Source: Bacteroides stercorirosoris (GTDB lineage Bacteria; Bacteroidota; Bacteroidia; Bacteroidales; Bacteroidaceae). From it: DNA of 64,000 nucleotides. A program made the translations under genes and the position numbers. Each line of letters opens with the position of its first letter. Position 1 is the stretch's first letter. A model generated the notes under the pieces. It did not search any database. It worked only from the letters and a program-made list of their open reading frames with translations, and was not told the origin of the DNA. Positions 23,478-32,239 of this stretch are shown here, in pieces. The stretch spans positions 62,001-126,000 of the forward strand of contig NZ_FQZN01000018.1 of assembly GCF_900142015.1 (NCBI RefSeq), read 5' to 3'.

Positions 23478-25694
23478 ATGAAATATATATTCTTATTAAT
23501 TTCACTTTTTACTTTTAATTTTTTGCAGGCGCAAGTAACAGGTGTCGTAAAAGATGCTGCCGGAGAACCTATTCCGGGAGCGAATGTGTTTTGGATGAAT
23601 ACAACCAATGGAGTAACTACCAATGAAGACGGTAACTTTTCCATTCATAAGCCTGCTCGTAGCCACATGCTTGTGGTTAGTTTTATTGGTTTTGAGAATG
23701 ACACGATACATGTAGACAAAGGAAACCAACAACTTGATATTGTTCTCCGTGAAGGAGTGGAACTGAGTGAAGTAAATGTAGTGACCCGCAAACTGGGAAC
23801 TATGAAACTGCGTACCAGTGTGATGAATGAAGATATGATCAGTAGTGCCGAACTGACACGTGCGGCTTGCTGTAATCTGGGAGAGAGCTTTGTGACGAAT
23901 CCTTCCGTGGATGTCAGCTACTCGGATGCAGCTACGGGAGCCAAACAAATTAAGCTGTTAGGACTTTCCGGTACATATGTGCAGATGATGACCGAGAATA
24001 TCCCCAATTTCCGGGGAGCGGCAGCTCCTTATGGTTTAGGATACGTACCCGGGCCGTGGATGCAGAGTATACAGGTCAGCAAAGGAAGTTCGTCCGTGAA
24101 GAATGGATATGAGTCCATAACCGGACAGATCAATGTAGAATTCAAGAAGCCTCAATTGCCGGAAGCGGATTGGGTGTCGGCAAATCTCTTTGCCAGTAGT
24201 ACGAACCGCTACGAAGCCAATGCGGATGCTACGGTAAAATTGTCGAAGCGGTGGAGCACTTCTTTGTTGGCACATTATGAGAATGAGACGAAATCTCATG
24301 ACTCTAATGATGATGGTTTTGTGGATATACCTCGTGTGGAGCAATATAATGTCTGGAACCGATGGGCATATATGGGTGACCACTATGTATTCCAGGCAGG
24401 TATAAAGGCGTTGCATGAAACTCGAAACAGCGGTCAGATTGCACATGGAAATACTCCTTCGCATGACCTGTATGAAATAGGTATCAAAACAAATCGTTAC
24501 GAAGCGTTCACGAAGAACGCTTATATCTTCGACAAAGAGAAGAATACGAATCTTGCTTTGATTTTACAGGGAACGTTGCATAATCAGGATGCCAATTACG
24601 GGCGTAAACTGTATGATGTGGATCAGAGTAATTTTTATGCTTCGCTGCTGTTTGAAACGGAGCTCAGTAAACAGCATAGCCTGTCTGCCGGATTAAGTTT
24701 CAACTATGACGGCTACGATCAGAACTATCGGCTGACGAATCAGGCAGAAGAAGGGCTGACGAAGAAATTTGTGAAGGAGTCTGTTCCGGGAGCTTATGTC
24801 CAATATACATTCAATCTGAACGATCAGTTGATGCTGATGGGGGGTATTCGGGGAGATTACAGTAGTGAATACGGCTTTTTTGTGACACCGCGTGCCCACG
24901 TCAAGTATAATCCGAATGAATATCTGCACTTCCGCGTGTCTGCCGGCAAGGGATATCGTACGAATCATGTATTGGCGGAGAATAACTATCTTCTGGCAAG
25001 TAGCCGCAAGATGAAGATTGCTTCTCATTTGGATCAGGAGGAAGCGTGGAATTACGGTGCGAGTGTTTCGACTTATATTCCCCTTTTCGGTAAGACGCTG
25101 AATGTGAATGCAGAATATTACTATACGGATTTTCTGAAACAGGTAGTAGTGGATATGGACAGCAATCCGCATGAAGTGGCTTTTTACAATCTGGATGGGC
25201 GTTCTTATTCGCACGTATTCCAGGTAGAAGCCAATTATCCGTTGTTTAAAGGCTTCACTCTGACGGCAGCTTACCGTCTGACGGATGCGAAAACTACCTA
25301 TAATGGTAAATTGATGGAGAAGCCGCTTACTGGTAAGTATAAAGGCTTGTTGACCGCTTCTTATCAGACTCCTCTGGGCTTGTGGCAATTTGATGCTACC
25401 TTACAGTTGAATGGTGGTGGAAGAATGCCCGATCCTTACGAACTATCCGACGGAAGTCTTTCGTGGGAACGTCGCTACGGTAGTTTCCAGCAACTCAGTG
25501 CACAGGTGACGCGCTATTTCCGTCGCTGGTCTGTTTATATCGGTGGTGAGAACCTGACGAACTTTAAGCAGAAGAATCCGATAATCGATGCGTCTAATCC
25601 GTGGGGAGAAAACTTTGATGCCACTATGGTGTGGGGGCCGATGCATGGGGCGAAAGCGTATATCGGGCTGAGATTTAATCTGGCAAGAAATTAG
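23478..25694 (+). CDS. TonB-dependent outer-membrane receptor, metal-linked
   Basis: A 738-residue receptor from the ATG at 23478, chosen because it gives a signal peptide (KYIFLLISLFTFNFLQAQ) and lies below a good promoter. After the signal comes a carboxypeptidase-like domain (VTGVVKDAAGEPIPGANVFW...FIGFENDT), a plug (about 120-220, with GAKQIKLLGLSGTYVQMM and GSSSVKNGYESITGQINV) and a beta-barrel ending in the aromatic-rich KAYIGLRFNLARN. It is placed ahead of an HMA protein and CopA, so transport of copper or a metal complex is likely, but the direction and ligand are inferred. Confidence 0.85.
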   Translation: MKYIFLLISLFTFNFLQAQVTGVVKDAAGEPIPGANVFWMNTTNGVTTNEDGNFSIHKPARSHMLVVSFIGFENDTIHVDKGNQQLDIVLREGVELSEVNVVTRKLGTMKLRTSVMNEDMISSAELTRAACCNLGESFVTNPSVDVSYSDAATGAKQIKLLGLSGTYVQMMTENIPNFRGAAAPYGLGYVPGPWMQSIQVSKGSSSVKNGYESITGQINVEFKKPQLPEADWVSANLFASSTNRYEANADATVKLSKRWSTSLLAHYENETKSHDSNDDGFVDIPRVEQYNVWNRWAYMGDHYVFQAGIKALHETRNSGQIAHGNTPSHDLYEIGIKTNRYEAFTKNAYIFDKEKNTNLALILQGTLHNQDANYGRKLYDVDQSNFYASLLFETELSKQHSLSAGLSFNYDGYDQNYRLTNQAEEGLTKKFVKESVPGAYVQYTFNLNDQLMLMGGIRGDYSSEYGFFVTPRAHVKYNPNEYLHFRVSAGKGYRTNHVLAENNYLLASSRKMKIASHLDQEEAWNYGASVSTYIPLFGKTLNVNAEYYYTDFLKQVVVDMDSNPHEVAFYNLDGRSYSHVFQVEANYPLFKGFTLTAAYRLTDAKTTYNGKLMEKPLTGKYKGLLTASYQTPLGLWQFDATLQLNGGGRMPDPYELSDGSLSWERRYGSFQQLSAQVTRYFRRWSVYIGGENLTNFKQKNPIIDASNPWGENFDATMVWGPMHGAKAYIGLRFNLARN

Positions 25695-25740
25695 TAGCTC
25701 GTAACTTAAATATTATTAACCAATAAATAAGGAGGTATTT

Positions 25741-26052
25741 ATGAAAACAAAGAGAATGATGGCTGCCCTTGTAGTAGCTTTACTAAGTGTAACGGCGGTA
25801 ATGGCGAAAGACATCCGTACTGCTGTCTTTAAAGTTTCACAGATGCATTGCGAGAATTGCGAAAAGAAAGTGAAGAGCAACATTAAATTTGAGAAAGGAG
25901 TAAAAGAATTCTCTACAGACTTGAAAACCAAAACAGTTTCTATCACATACGATGCTGAAAAGACAAATGTGGACAAACTGAAAGCCGGTTTCAAGAAGTT
26001 CAACTATGAAGCCGAATTCGTGAAGGAGACGAAGCAAGAGGATAAGAAGTAG
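25741..26052 (+). CDS. periplasmic heavy-metal-associated (HMA) protein
   Basis: A 103-residue protein with a signal peptide (KTKRMMAALVVALLSVTAVMAK) and a single HMA domain. The metal-binding Cys pair is in MHCENC (about residues 37-42); the fold continues with VKEFSTDLKTKTVSITYD and a Lys-rich end. It probably binds Cu(I) or a similar soft metal in the periplasm and exchanges it with the neighbouring transporter proteins. The gene lies 46 nt after the receptor gene and 160 nt before copA. Confidence 0.9.
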   Translation: MKTKRMMAALVVALLSVTAVMAKDIRTAVFKVSQMHCENCEKKVKSNIKFEKGVKEFSTDLKTKTVSITYDAEKTNVDKLKAGFKKFNYEAEFVKETKQEDKK

Positions 26053-26092
26053 TCGAACAAACGGCCTGTAGAGATTGTTTATAACACTGGGT

Positions 26093-26177
26093 AGAACACA
26101 AATTTCGCGAATTATACGAATCTCCTTCGCGCTTGTAGCGAAACCTGCATTTGTGTGATTCGTGTAATTTGTGTTCT
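26093..26177. repeat. inverted-repeat element between HMA protein and copA genes
   Basis: The perfect 12-bp ends AGAACACAAATT (26093-26104) and AATTTGTGTTCT (26166-26177) are followed inward by imperfectly matching ACGAAT words. The sequence resembles the ACACAAATT/ACGAAT type of interspersed repeat often seen between Bacteroides genes. A small inner hairpin CGC-GCTTGTA-GCG is also present. Confidence 0.65.
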
Positions 26178-26212
26178 GTTGTTTTCAGAACTTCTAAAAA
26201 AACAATATATAT

Positions 26213-28420
26213 ATGGGTAATTTAAAGAAACAGACGTTTCCCGTGCTGAACATGCATTGTGCGGGATGCGCCAATAACGTAGAAAAGACAGTTCGCAAGT
26301 TGGTGGGCGTTGCAGATGCTTCGGTCAACTTTGCTTCCAATACACTGTCTGTCTCTTATGAGACGGATAAGCTGACATCCGGAGAAATTCGTGCTGCCGT
26401 ACTGGCTGCGGGCTACGACCTCATTATTGAGGAAGAGCATGTTGAAGAACGTCAGGAGGAAGAACAACAGAAACGCTATCGCCGCCTGAAAACGCGGGTG
26501 ATAGGAGCGTGGATTTTTGCTGTTCCCCTGTTGTTGCTTTCCATGGTATTTATGCATGTACCTTATTCTAACGAGATACAGATGGTACTTGCTATTCCTG
26601 TACTGGTATTGTTCGGTACACCGTTCTATACCGGTGCCTGGAAACAAGCACGTCTGGGACGCAGCAATATGGATACACTGGTGGCACTAAGTACATCCAT
26701 TGCTTTCCTATTCAGCGTCTTTAATACTTTCTTCCCCGGTTTCTGGTATAACCGTGGATTGGAGCCTCATGTCTATTACGAAGCTGCTGTGGTTATCATC
26801 GCCTTCGTTTTGACAGGTAAACTCATGGAGGAACGTGCGAAGGGAAATACTTCCACTGCTATCCGCAAACTGATGGGTTTGCAACCTAAGAAAGCCCGTG
26901 TAGTACGCGACGGTAAAGAACTGGATATACCTTTGGACCAATTGAACATCGATGATCTGGTGAGCGTCCGCCCCGGCGAGCAAATCCCCGTGGATGGTTT
27001 TCTGACTGAAGGTGACTCTTATGTAGATGAAAGCATGATAAGCGGTGAGCCTATTCCGGTAGAAAAGAAGATTGGCTCGCATGTGTTGGCCGGAACCATC
27101 AATCAGAAAGGATCGTTCATTATCCGTGCCGAGAAAGTGGGTGGGGAGACGGTGCTGGCGCGTATCATCCGCATGGTGCAGGAAGCGCAGGGCAGCAAGG
27201 CTCCCGTGCAGCGTATTGTAGATAAGGTTACAGGTATCTTTGTTCCTGTCGTCTTAGGCCTGTCCGTTCTGACATTCTTTATCTGGATGTTCTTTGGGGG
27301 TGTAGATATGCTTTCTCATGCTATGTTGTCGGCAGTCTCCGTATTGGTGATTGCCTGTCCCTGCGCATTGGGACTGGCTACTCCTACGGCTTTGATGGTG
27401 GGTATCGGTAAGGCTGCCGACCACCATATCCTGATAAAAGATGCCGTCGCTTTGGAACAGATGCGGAAGGTGAATGTTGTTGTGTTGGATAAGACCGGTA
27501 CACTGACCGAAGGCCATCCCACCGTAACCGGCTGGCTTTGGGCGCAGCCGCAGGAAGAACATTATAAAGATGTGCTTCTGGCAGCCGAACTCAAATCAGA
27601 GCATCCGCTGGCTGGTGCCATTGTCACTGCTTTGCAGGAGGAGGAACAAATCGTTCCCGCCACTTTGGACGGTTTTCAAAGTATCACCGGTAAAGGTATC
27701 AAAGTATCCTATCAGCATACTGAGTACTGGGCAGGCAGCCATAAACTCCTGAAGGATTATCACGCCGGTCTTACCGATGTGTTGGGTGAAATGTTGACTC
27801 AATACGAATCTGATGGTTGCAGCATTGTCTACTTTGGACGTGAGAACGAACTTCTTGCGATTGTTGCCATCAAGGACCAGATAAAGGCGACTTCTGTTGA
27901 GGCCGTCAAGGAACTCCGCAATCAGGGCATTGAAGTCTATATGCTGACGGGAGACGGTGAACGCACCGCTTCCGCTGTTGCCGCTCGACTGGGTAATATC
28001 CGGTATATCGCCGATGCTTTGCCGGATGATAAGGAAGAGTTTGTACGCCAGCTTCAACTTCAGAGAAAAACGGTAGCTATGGTAGGTGATGGCATCAACG
28101 ATTCACAGGCTTTGGCTTGTGCCGATGTCAGTATTGCCATGGGTAAAGGAACGGATATTGCCATGGATGTGGCGATGGTCACTCTTATGACTTCGGATCT
28201 GTTACTGTTGCCGAAAGCGTTCAACCTTTCCCGGCAGACGGTACGCCTGATTCATCAGAATTTGTTCTGGGCATTCATTTACAACCTGATAGGTATTCCT
28301 ATTGCTGCCGGACTACTTTATCCGATCAACGGATTATTGCTGAATCCTATGTTGGCAAGTGCCGCTATGGCATTTTCCAGTGTATCGGTAGTCTTGAACA
28401 GTCTTCGTTTAAGATACTAG
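26213..28420 (+). CDS. copA: copper-translocating P1B-type ATPase
   Basis: A 735-residue P1B-ATPase. An N-terminal HMA domain with MHCAGC (about residues 14-19) is followed by eight expected membrane helices. Key motifs are the ion-binding ACPCALGLATPTAL (about 382-395), the phosphorylated Asp in DKTGTLTEGHP (about 426), SEHPLA, MLTGDGE and GDGINDSQALACADV. The CPC plus HMA pattern is typical of Cu(I) exporters, which move copper out of the cytoplasm. The last codons overlap by 4 nt with the convergent AraC-type gene. No CueR, CsoR or CopY regulator is seen beside it. Confidence 0.93.
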   Translation: MGNLKKQTFPVLNMHCAGCANNVEKTVRKLVGVADASVNFASNTLSVSYETDKLTSGEIRAAVLAAGYDLIIEEEHVEERQEEEQQKRYRRLKTRVIGAWIFAVPLLLLSMVFMHVPYSNEIQMVLAIPVLVLFGTPFYTGAWKQARLGRSNMDTLVALSTSIAFLFSVFNTFFPGFWYNRGLEPHVYYEAAVVIIAFVLTGKLMEERAKGNTSTAIRKLMGLQPKKARVVRDGKELDIPLDQLNIDDLVSVRPGEQIPVDGFLTEGDSYVDESMISGEPIPVEKKIGSHVLAGTINQKGSFIIRAEKVGGETVLARIIRMVQEAQGSKAPVQRIVDKVTGIFVPVVLGLSVLTFFIWMFFGGVDMLSHAMLSAVSVLVIACPCALGLATPTALMVGIGKAADHHILIKDAVALEQMRKVNVVVLDKTGTLTEGHPTVTGWLWAQPQEEHYKDVLLAAELKSEHPLAGAIVTALQEEEQIVPATLDGFQSITGKGIKVSYQHTEYWAGSHKLLKDYHAGLTDVLGEMLTQYESDGCSIVYFGRENELLAIVAIKDQIKATSVEAVKELRNQGIEVYMLTGDGERTASAVAARLGNIRYIADALPDDKEEFVRQLQLQRKTVAMVGDGINDSQALACADVSIAMGKGTDIAMDVAMVTLMTSDLLLLPKAFNLSRQTVRLIHQNLFWAFIYNLIGIPIAAGLLYPINGLLLNPMLASAAMAFSSVSVVLNSLRLRY

Positions 28421-29256
28421 CTATTTCTATATTCCAACGGACTCATCCCCATGTGCCTCTTAAAGTACTTTCCGAAGAAAGAGGCACTGGGGAAGTTCAG
28501 TGAATAGGCTATTTCCTGAATAGTCATATCAGTGGACTTCAGCCGTGCTTTGACGTCCGTAATCACCACATGCGAAATAATTTCGAGTACATTCCTTCCT
28601 GTTACTTGCTTTACGGTAGTGCTGAGATGCTGCAATGAAATTCCCAGCTTGTCGGCATAGAATTGAGCGCGTCTCTCAGTCATATAATTTTCAATAACCA
28701 GTTGTACGAATTTCTGGCAGATTTCCTCTTTGCGGCTTTTGGCAAGAATGCTTTGCGGGCGATTGGCATAAAGAGCATTAATTCCAAGCAGAATGCTGTG
28801 GAGTGAGCTTTGCGCCATTGCTGTGCTGGTAGCGGTGGGGTGGGAAATGGATATACGTGTCAGCAGTGCGAAATAATCTACGAAATAGGAGGCTACTAAA
28901 TCTGTGACGCTGATAATCGGGTTATCCCATATTTTAGAGAACGATCCCATAGTAGCTTGCAACAGATTGATACCATTGACGCAGTGAGAGGAGAAGCCTA
29001 CAAAGCAAAGCCGTACTTTTTCTACTTGCTCATTAAGCTGTATAATGGTACCCGGCATCAGAATGATCAGATCATTCTTTTTGATTTCGTGTTCCATCAG
29101 ATTGATGGATGCCGTGATCGTCCCTTCTGTGCAAAGTGCAAAAATGCATGCCTTCAATCGGCATGACTGGCGATAGAGATTCAGAATATCTTCTGTTACA
29201 TCTCTCCATGCCAGCATTTCGACTGGCAAATCTACTTGTGGGAAGTTATGTTTCAT
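28417..29256 (-). CDS. AraC-family transcriptional regulator
   Basis: A 279-residue regulator. The N-terminal half is a cupin-like sensing domain (LIILMPGTIIQLNEQVEKVRL). The C-terminal part has two HTH motifs (about 195-275), ending with IQEIAYSLNFPSASFFGKYFKRHMGMSPLEYR, a typical AraC signature. It is convergent with copA, sharing 4 nt at the stop codons, and divergent from lipB, so the control target is not evident from position. Overlap could allow transcriptional interference. Confidence 0.93.
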   Translation of the reverse strand: MKHNFPQVDLPVEMLAWRDVTEDILNLYRQSCRLKACIFALCTEGTITASINLMEHEIKKNDLIILMPGTIIQLNEQVEKVRLCFVGFSSHCVNGINLLQATMGSFSKIWDNPIISVTDLVASYFVDYFALLTRISISHPTATSTAMAQSSLHSILLGINALYANRPQSILAKSRKEEICQKFVQLVIENYMTERRAQFYADKLGISLQHLSTTVKQVTGRNVLEIISHVVITDVKARLKSTDMTIQEIAYSLNFPSASFFGKYFKRHMGMSPLEYRNS

Positions 29257-29277
29257 CTTTATTCATTTTGCTGTTGG

Positions 29278-29285
29278 CAAATATA
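29278..29285 (-). promoter_or_regulatory. Bacteroides-type -7 box for the AraC gene
   Basis: TATATTTG on the minus strand lies 21 nt upstream of the AraC-type ATG at 29256. The 62-nt spacer to lipB therefore holds two divergent promoters. Confidence 0.5.
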
Positions 29286-29305
29286 CGATTTTATCCCTAA
29301 AATCT

Positions 29306-29313
29306 TAACTTTG
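29306..29313 (+). promoter_or_regulatory. Bacteroides-type -7 box (TAACTTTG) 5 nt before lipB
   Basis: TAACTTTG fits TAnnTTTG and ends 5 nt before the lipB ATG. If the usual start site is used, transcription would begin at or next to the ATG, giving a leaderless message. Confidence 0.55.
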
Positions 29314-29318
29314 TCGGC

Positions 29319-29981
29319 ATGAAACTGAATATAACAGACTGGAATATCATTCCGTATGCCGAGGCATGGACCCGGCAAACGGAATGTTTTGATGCCCTTA
29401 TCCGTGCCAAACAGGCGGGGCAGGAGTACGAGAATCACATCATTTTGTGCGAACATCCGCATGTCTACACCTTAGGCCGCAGCGGTAAAGAAGGCAATAT
29501 GCTGCTGGGTGAGGACCAGCTTCAAAGGATAGGAGCGACGCTTTATCACATAGACCGGGGCGGGGATATTACCTATCACGGTCCGGGACAACTGGTTTGT
29601 TATCCTATCCTGAATCTTGAAGAATTCTCGTTGGGACTGAAAGAATATGTGCACTTGCTTGAAGAGGCTGTAATCCGTGTATGTGCCTCTTATGGTATCG
29701 CTGCGGGTCGCCTGGCGAAAGCAACAGGTGTCTGGTTGGAAGGTGATACGCCCCGTGCCCGTAAGATTTGCGCTATTGGTGTGCGCAGCAGCCACTTCGT
29801 CACTATGCACGGGTTGGCGCTGAATGTGAATACTGATTTACGATATTTCAGTTATATCAACCCCTGCGGATTCATAGATAAAGGAGTAACTTCGCTGCAA
29901 CAGGAGCTGAAACGGGAGGTGCCGATGGAAGAAGTAAAACAACGTTTATGCCTTGAATTACAGGGTTTGATGCAGAGATAA
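29319..29981 (+). CDS. lipB: lipoyl(octanoyl) transferase
   Basis: A 220-residue octanoyltransferase that moves the octanoyl chain from acyl carrier protein to lipoyl domains, the first step of lipoate synthesis. The family motif RGGDITYHGPGQLVCYPI is at about residues 72-89. The catalytic Lys is in RKICAIGVR and the Cys nucleophile in NPCGFIDKGVTS. The start ATG is preceded closely by a consensus -7 box. The partner lipA is not in the window. Confidence 0.96.
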   Translation: MKLNITDWNIIPYAEAWTRQTECFDALIRAKQAGQEYENHIILCEHPHVYTLGRSGKEGNMLLGEDQLQRIGATLYHIDRGGDITYHGPGQLVCYPILNLEEFSLGLKEYVHLLEEAVIRVCASYGIAAGRLAKATGVWLEGDTPRARKICAIGVRSSHFVTMHGLALNVNTDLRYFSYINPCGFIDKGVTSLQQELKREVPMEEVKQRLCLELQGLMQR

Positions 29982-29983
29982 AA

Positions 29984-30064
29984 AACAGACCATCTATTCA
30001 CTGCGAATAGATGGTCTGTTCGTATCAAATAGACGGTCTGTTTATCCCTAACAGATGGTCTGTT
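29984..30064. repeat. hairpin word array, core AGATGGTCTGTT
   Basis: A perfect 16-bp stem (AACAGACCATCTATTC at 29984-29999 and its complement at 30005-30020) with a 5-nt loop starts 3 nt after the lipB stop. Two more half-words follow, AGACGGTCTGTTT at 30031-30043 and ACAGATGGTCTGTTT at 30051-30065. It lies between convergent lipB and the S9 peptidase gene and probably ends transcription from both sides. Confidence 0.85.
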
Positions 30065-30090
30065 TCAGGAGCCTTCAATCGTCTGTTTTT

Positions 30091-32199
30091 TTATTTCAAC
30101 CACTTGTCCAGCCATTCAAAGAATGTGCGCTGCCACAGGATGCCGTTCTGAGGTTTCAATACCCAGTGATTTTCATCCGGATAAATCAGCAATTCGGCAG
30201 GAACACCACGCATTACGGCGGCATCAAAAGCAGCCATTGCCTGGTTGGCAAGGATGCGGTAGTCTTTTTCGCCATGAATGCAGAGGATAGGTGTGTCCCA
30301 CTTGTCTACAAACTGGTGTGGAGAATTGGCGAATGTGCGTTGTGCCACCGGATTTTGTTTCTCCCAGTATGCGCCGCCCATATCCCAGTTGGCAAACCAT
30401 TTTTCTTCTGTTTCCAGATACTGCATTTCCATGTTGAAGATGCCATCATGTGCAATGAATGCTTTGAAGCGCTTATCATGATGTCCGGCAAGCCAGTAAA
30501 CGGAGAAGCCACCGAAGCTGGCACCTACGCAACCGAGACGATCATTGTCGACAAACGGCTCTTTCGCCATTTCATCAATCGCTGTGAAGTAATCTTTCAT
30601 ACACTGGCCACCATAATCTCCACTGATGGCCTCATTCCATTCCACTCCGAAGCCCGGAAGTCCGCGGCGGTTGGGAGCTACGATGATATAATCGTTGGCA
30701 GCCATAATCTGGAAATTCCAGCGATAGCTCCAGAACTGGCTTACGGGGCTTTGCGGGCCACCTTCACAGAACAGGAGGGTAGGATATTTCTTATTCGGGT
30801 CAAACTGCGGCGGATAGATAACCCATGTCAGCATCTGTTTGCCGTCCGTAGTCTTCATCCAGCGGGCTTCTACTTTACCCATTTCCAACTGGTCGTAAAT
30901 CTGCTTGTTTTCGAAGGTCAGTTGCTTTGCTTCGGCAAAAGCGTCACCGTTGCGGGTGGCAGATACGGCATAGATTTCATCACCCATACTCATGGAGTGG
31001 CGTAAAGCGATTACTTTATCTCCCGCGAGGGCGAGGGAAGCATAGTCATACATACCGTCTGTCAACTGCGTAACCTTATCGTTGGCAGCAAGATCGACAT
31101 TGTAAATCTGTGTTTCACCATGCCAGACACCGATGAAATAAATATTCTTAGAGTCTCTATTCCACAAGAAACCATCTACGTTCGATTCAAATTCCTTGCT
31201 GACGAAACGTTTCTCACCTGTTTCCAGATTCATGATGAAGAGGCGGTTCAGGTCAGCTTCATAACCGTCACGTTCCATGCTCTGCCAGGCAATGTATTTA
31301 CCATCGGGAGAGTACTGGGGATTCGTGTCATAGCCTTTGTTTTCTTCGGTGATATTGTCTGTCTTCTTGGTTGCAAGGTCGTAGATATAAATATCCGAGT
31401 TGGTGGAGATGGCGTATGCCAGACCGGTCTTCTTGCGGCAGGTATAAGCCACTTTATCTCCGGCAGGACTCCATGCCAGTTGCTCGATGCCACCCCAAGG
31501 TCTCATTGGGCTTTCGTAAGGTTCGCCTTCCAGTATATCCTTTATATTGTTGATACCGTTTCCATCAAAATCCGCCACAAAAGGGTGCGGGGCACCGGTC
31601 ACCCATTCATCCCAATGCTTATACATCAGGTCGGTGACGATGATACCCGTCGCTTTCGGCAGGTCGGGATATTTCTCGGCAGTGCTTTGTTTGGTCTGCA
31701 CCTGTGCTATGAAAAGCAACTTCTTGCCGTCGGGGGAGAAAGAATAACCTTCGATGTCACCGTCATATTGCGTCAACTGTTTGCGTCCGCTGCCGTCAGG
31801 ATTCATTTCCCATAGTTGGCTGCTGCCGCTTTCGTTAGAGAGGAATGCCAGCTTGGTACCACCCTTTATCCAGGTCACTTCGTTTTCCTGCCAGGGGGTA
31901 CGAGTGATTTGTTTGTTCGCTGTTCCATCTGCGTTCATTACGAAAACCTCGCGGTTACTTTTGTTCTCCGGTACGCTGTAATAAGCTACCGTGTAAGCAA
32001 TTTGCTTTTCGTCGGGTGATACGGCAACGCCACCGATGCGTCCCATAGCCCAAAGGGCTTCGGGAGTCATGCGCTTGCCTTCAATCTGGATGTCCGACCG
32101 CTCGATAAGCGGTGCTTCGGCTTGCCCTGCGTCCTTTGTCCCGCCGCAGGCAGCCAATGTCATAGCTGCTGACATAAGCAATAAATTTACTTGTTTCAT
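30091..32199 (-). CDS. S9-family prolyl oligopeptidase-like lipoprotein
   Basis: A 702-residue exported peptidase. The signal ends in a lipobox with Cys18 (TLAACGG). An N-terminal WD/beta-propeller part with repeated SPDGKK and SPAGDK blades covers about residues 55-430. The C-terminal alpha/beta-hydrolase domain has the nucleophile Ser in GASFGGFSVYWLAGHH, the Asp in HGEKDYRI and the His in PDENHWVL. Similar Bacteroidetes proteins are dipeptidyl-peptidases (DPP4 or DPP5 like) acting in the periplasm or at the surface. The exact specificity is not known. Confidence 0.9.
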   Translation of the reverse strand: MKQVNLLLMSAAMTLAACGGTKDAGQAEAPLIERSDIQIEGKRMTPEALWAMGRIGGVAVSPDEKQIAYTVAYYSVPENKSNREVFVMNADGTANKQITRTPWQENEVTWIKGGTKLAFLSNESGSSQLWEMNPDGSGRKQLTQYDGDIEGYSFSPDGKKLLFIAQVQTKQSTAEKYPDLPKATGIIVTDLMYKHWDEWVTGAPHPFVADFDGNGINNIKDILEGEPYESPMRPWGGIEQLAWSPAGDKVAYTCRKKTGLAYAISTNSDIYIYDLATKKTDNITEENKGYDTNPQYSPDGKYIAWQSMERDGYEADLNRLFIMNLETGEKRFVSKEFESNVDGFLWNRDSKNIYFIGVWHGETQIYNVDLAANDKVTQLTDGMYDYASLALAGDKVIALRHSMSMGDEIYAVSATRNGDAFAEAKQLTFENKQIYDQLEMGKVEARWMKTTDGKQMLTWVIYPPQFDPNKKYPTLLFCEGGPQSPVSQFWSYRWNFQIMAANDYIIVAPNRRGLPGFGVEWNEAISGDYGGQCMKDYFTAIDEMAKEPFVDNDRLGCVGASFGGFSVYWLAGHHDKRFKAFIAHDGIFNMEMQYLETEEKWFANWDMGGAYWEKQNPVAQRTFANSPHQFVDKWDTPILCIHGEKDYRILANQAMAAFDAAVMRGVPAELLIYPDENHWVLKPQNGILWQRTFFEWLDKWLK

Positions 32200-32227
32200 A
32201 TATGTTGTTCGTTACGGTTATTTGCAG

Positions 32228-32235
32228 CAAATATA
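32228..32235 (-). promoter_or_regulatory. Bacteroides-type -7 box for the S9 peptidase
   Basis: TATATTTG on the minus strand, 28 nt upstream of the ATG at 32199 and just past the stop of the MATE gene. It gives the peptidase its own promoter. Confidence 0.5.
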
Positions 32236-32239
32236 CAAA

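Noticed and set aside
30055..31005. 316-codon plus-strand open frame
   Set aside because: It runs antisense through the S9 peptidase gene, whose catalytic motifs are intact. The plus-strand product has no recognisable domain or promoter.
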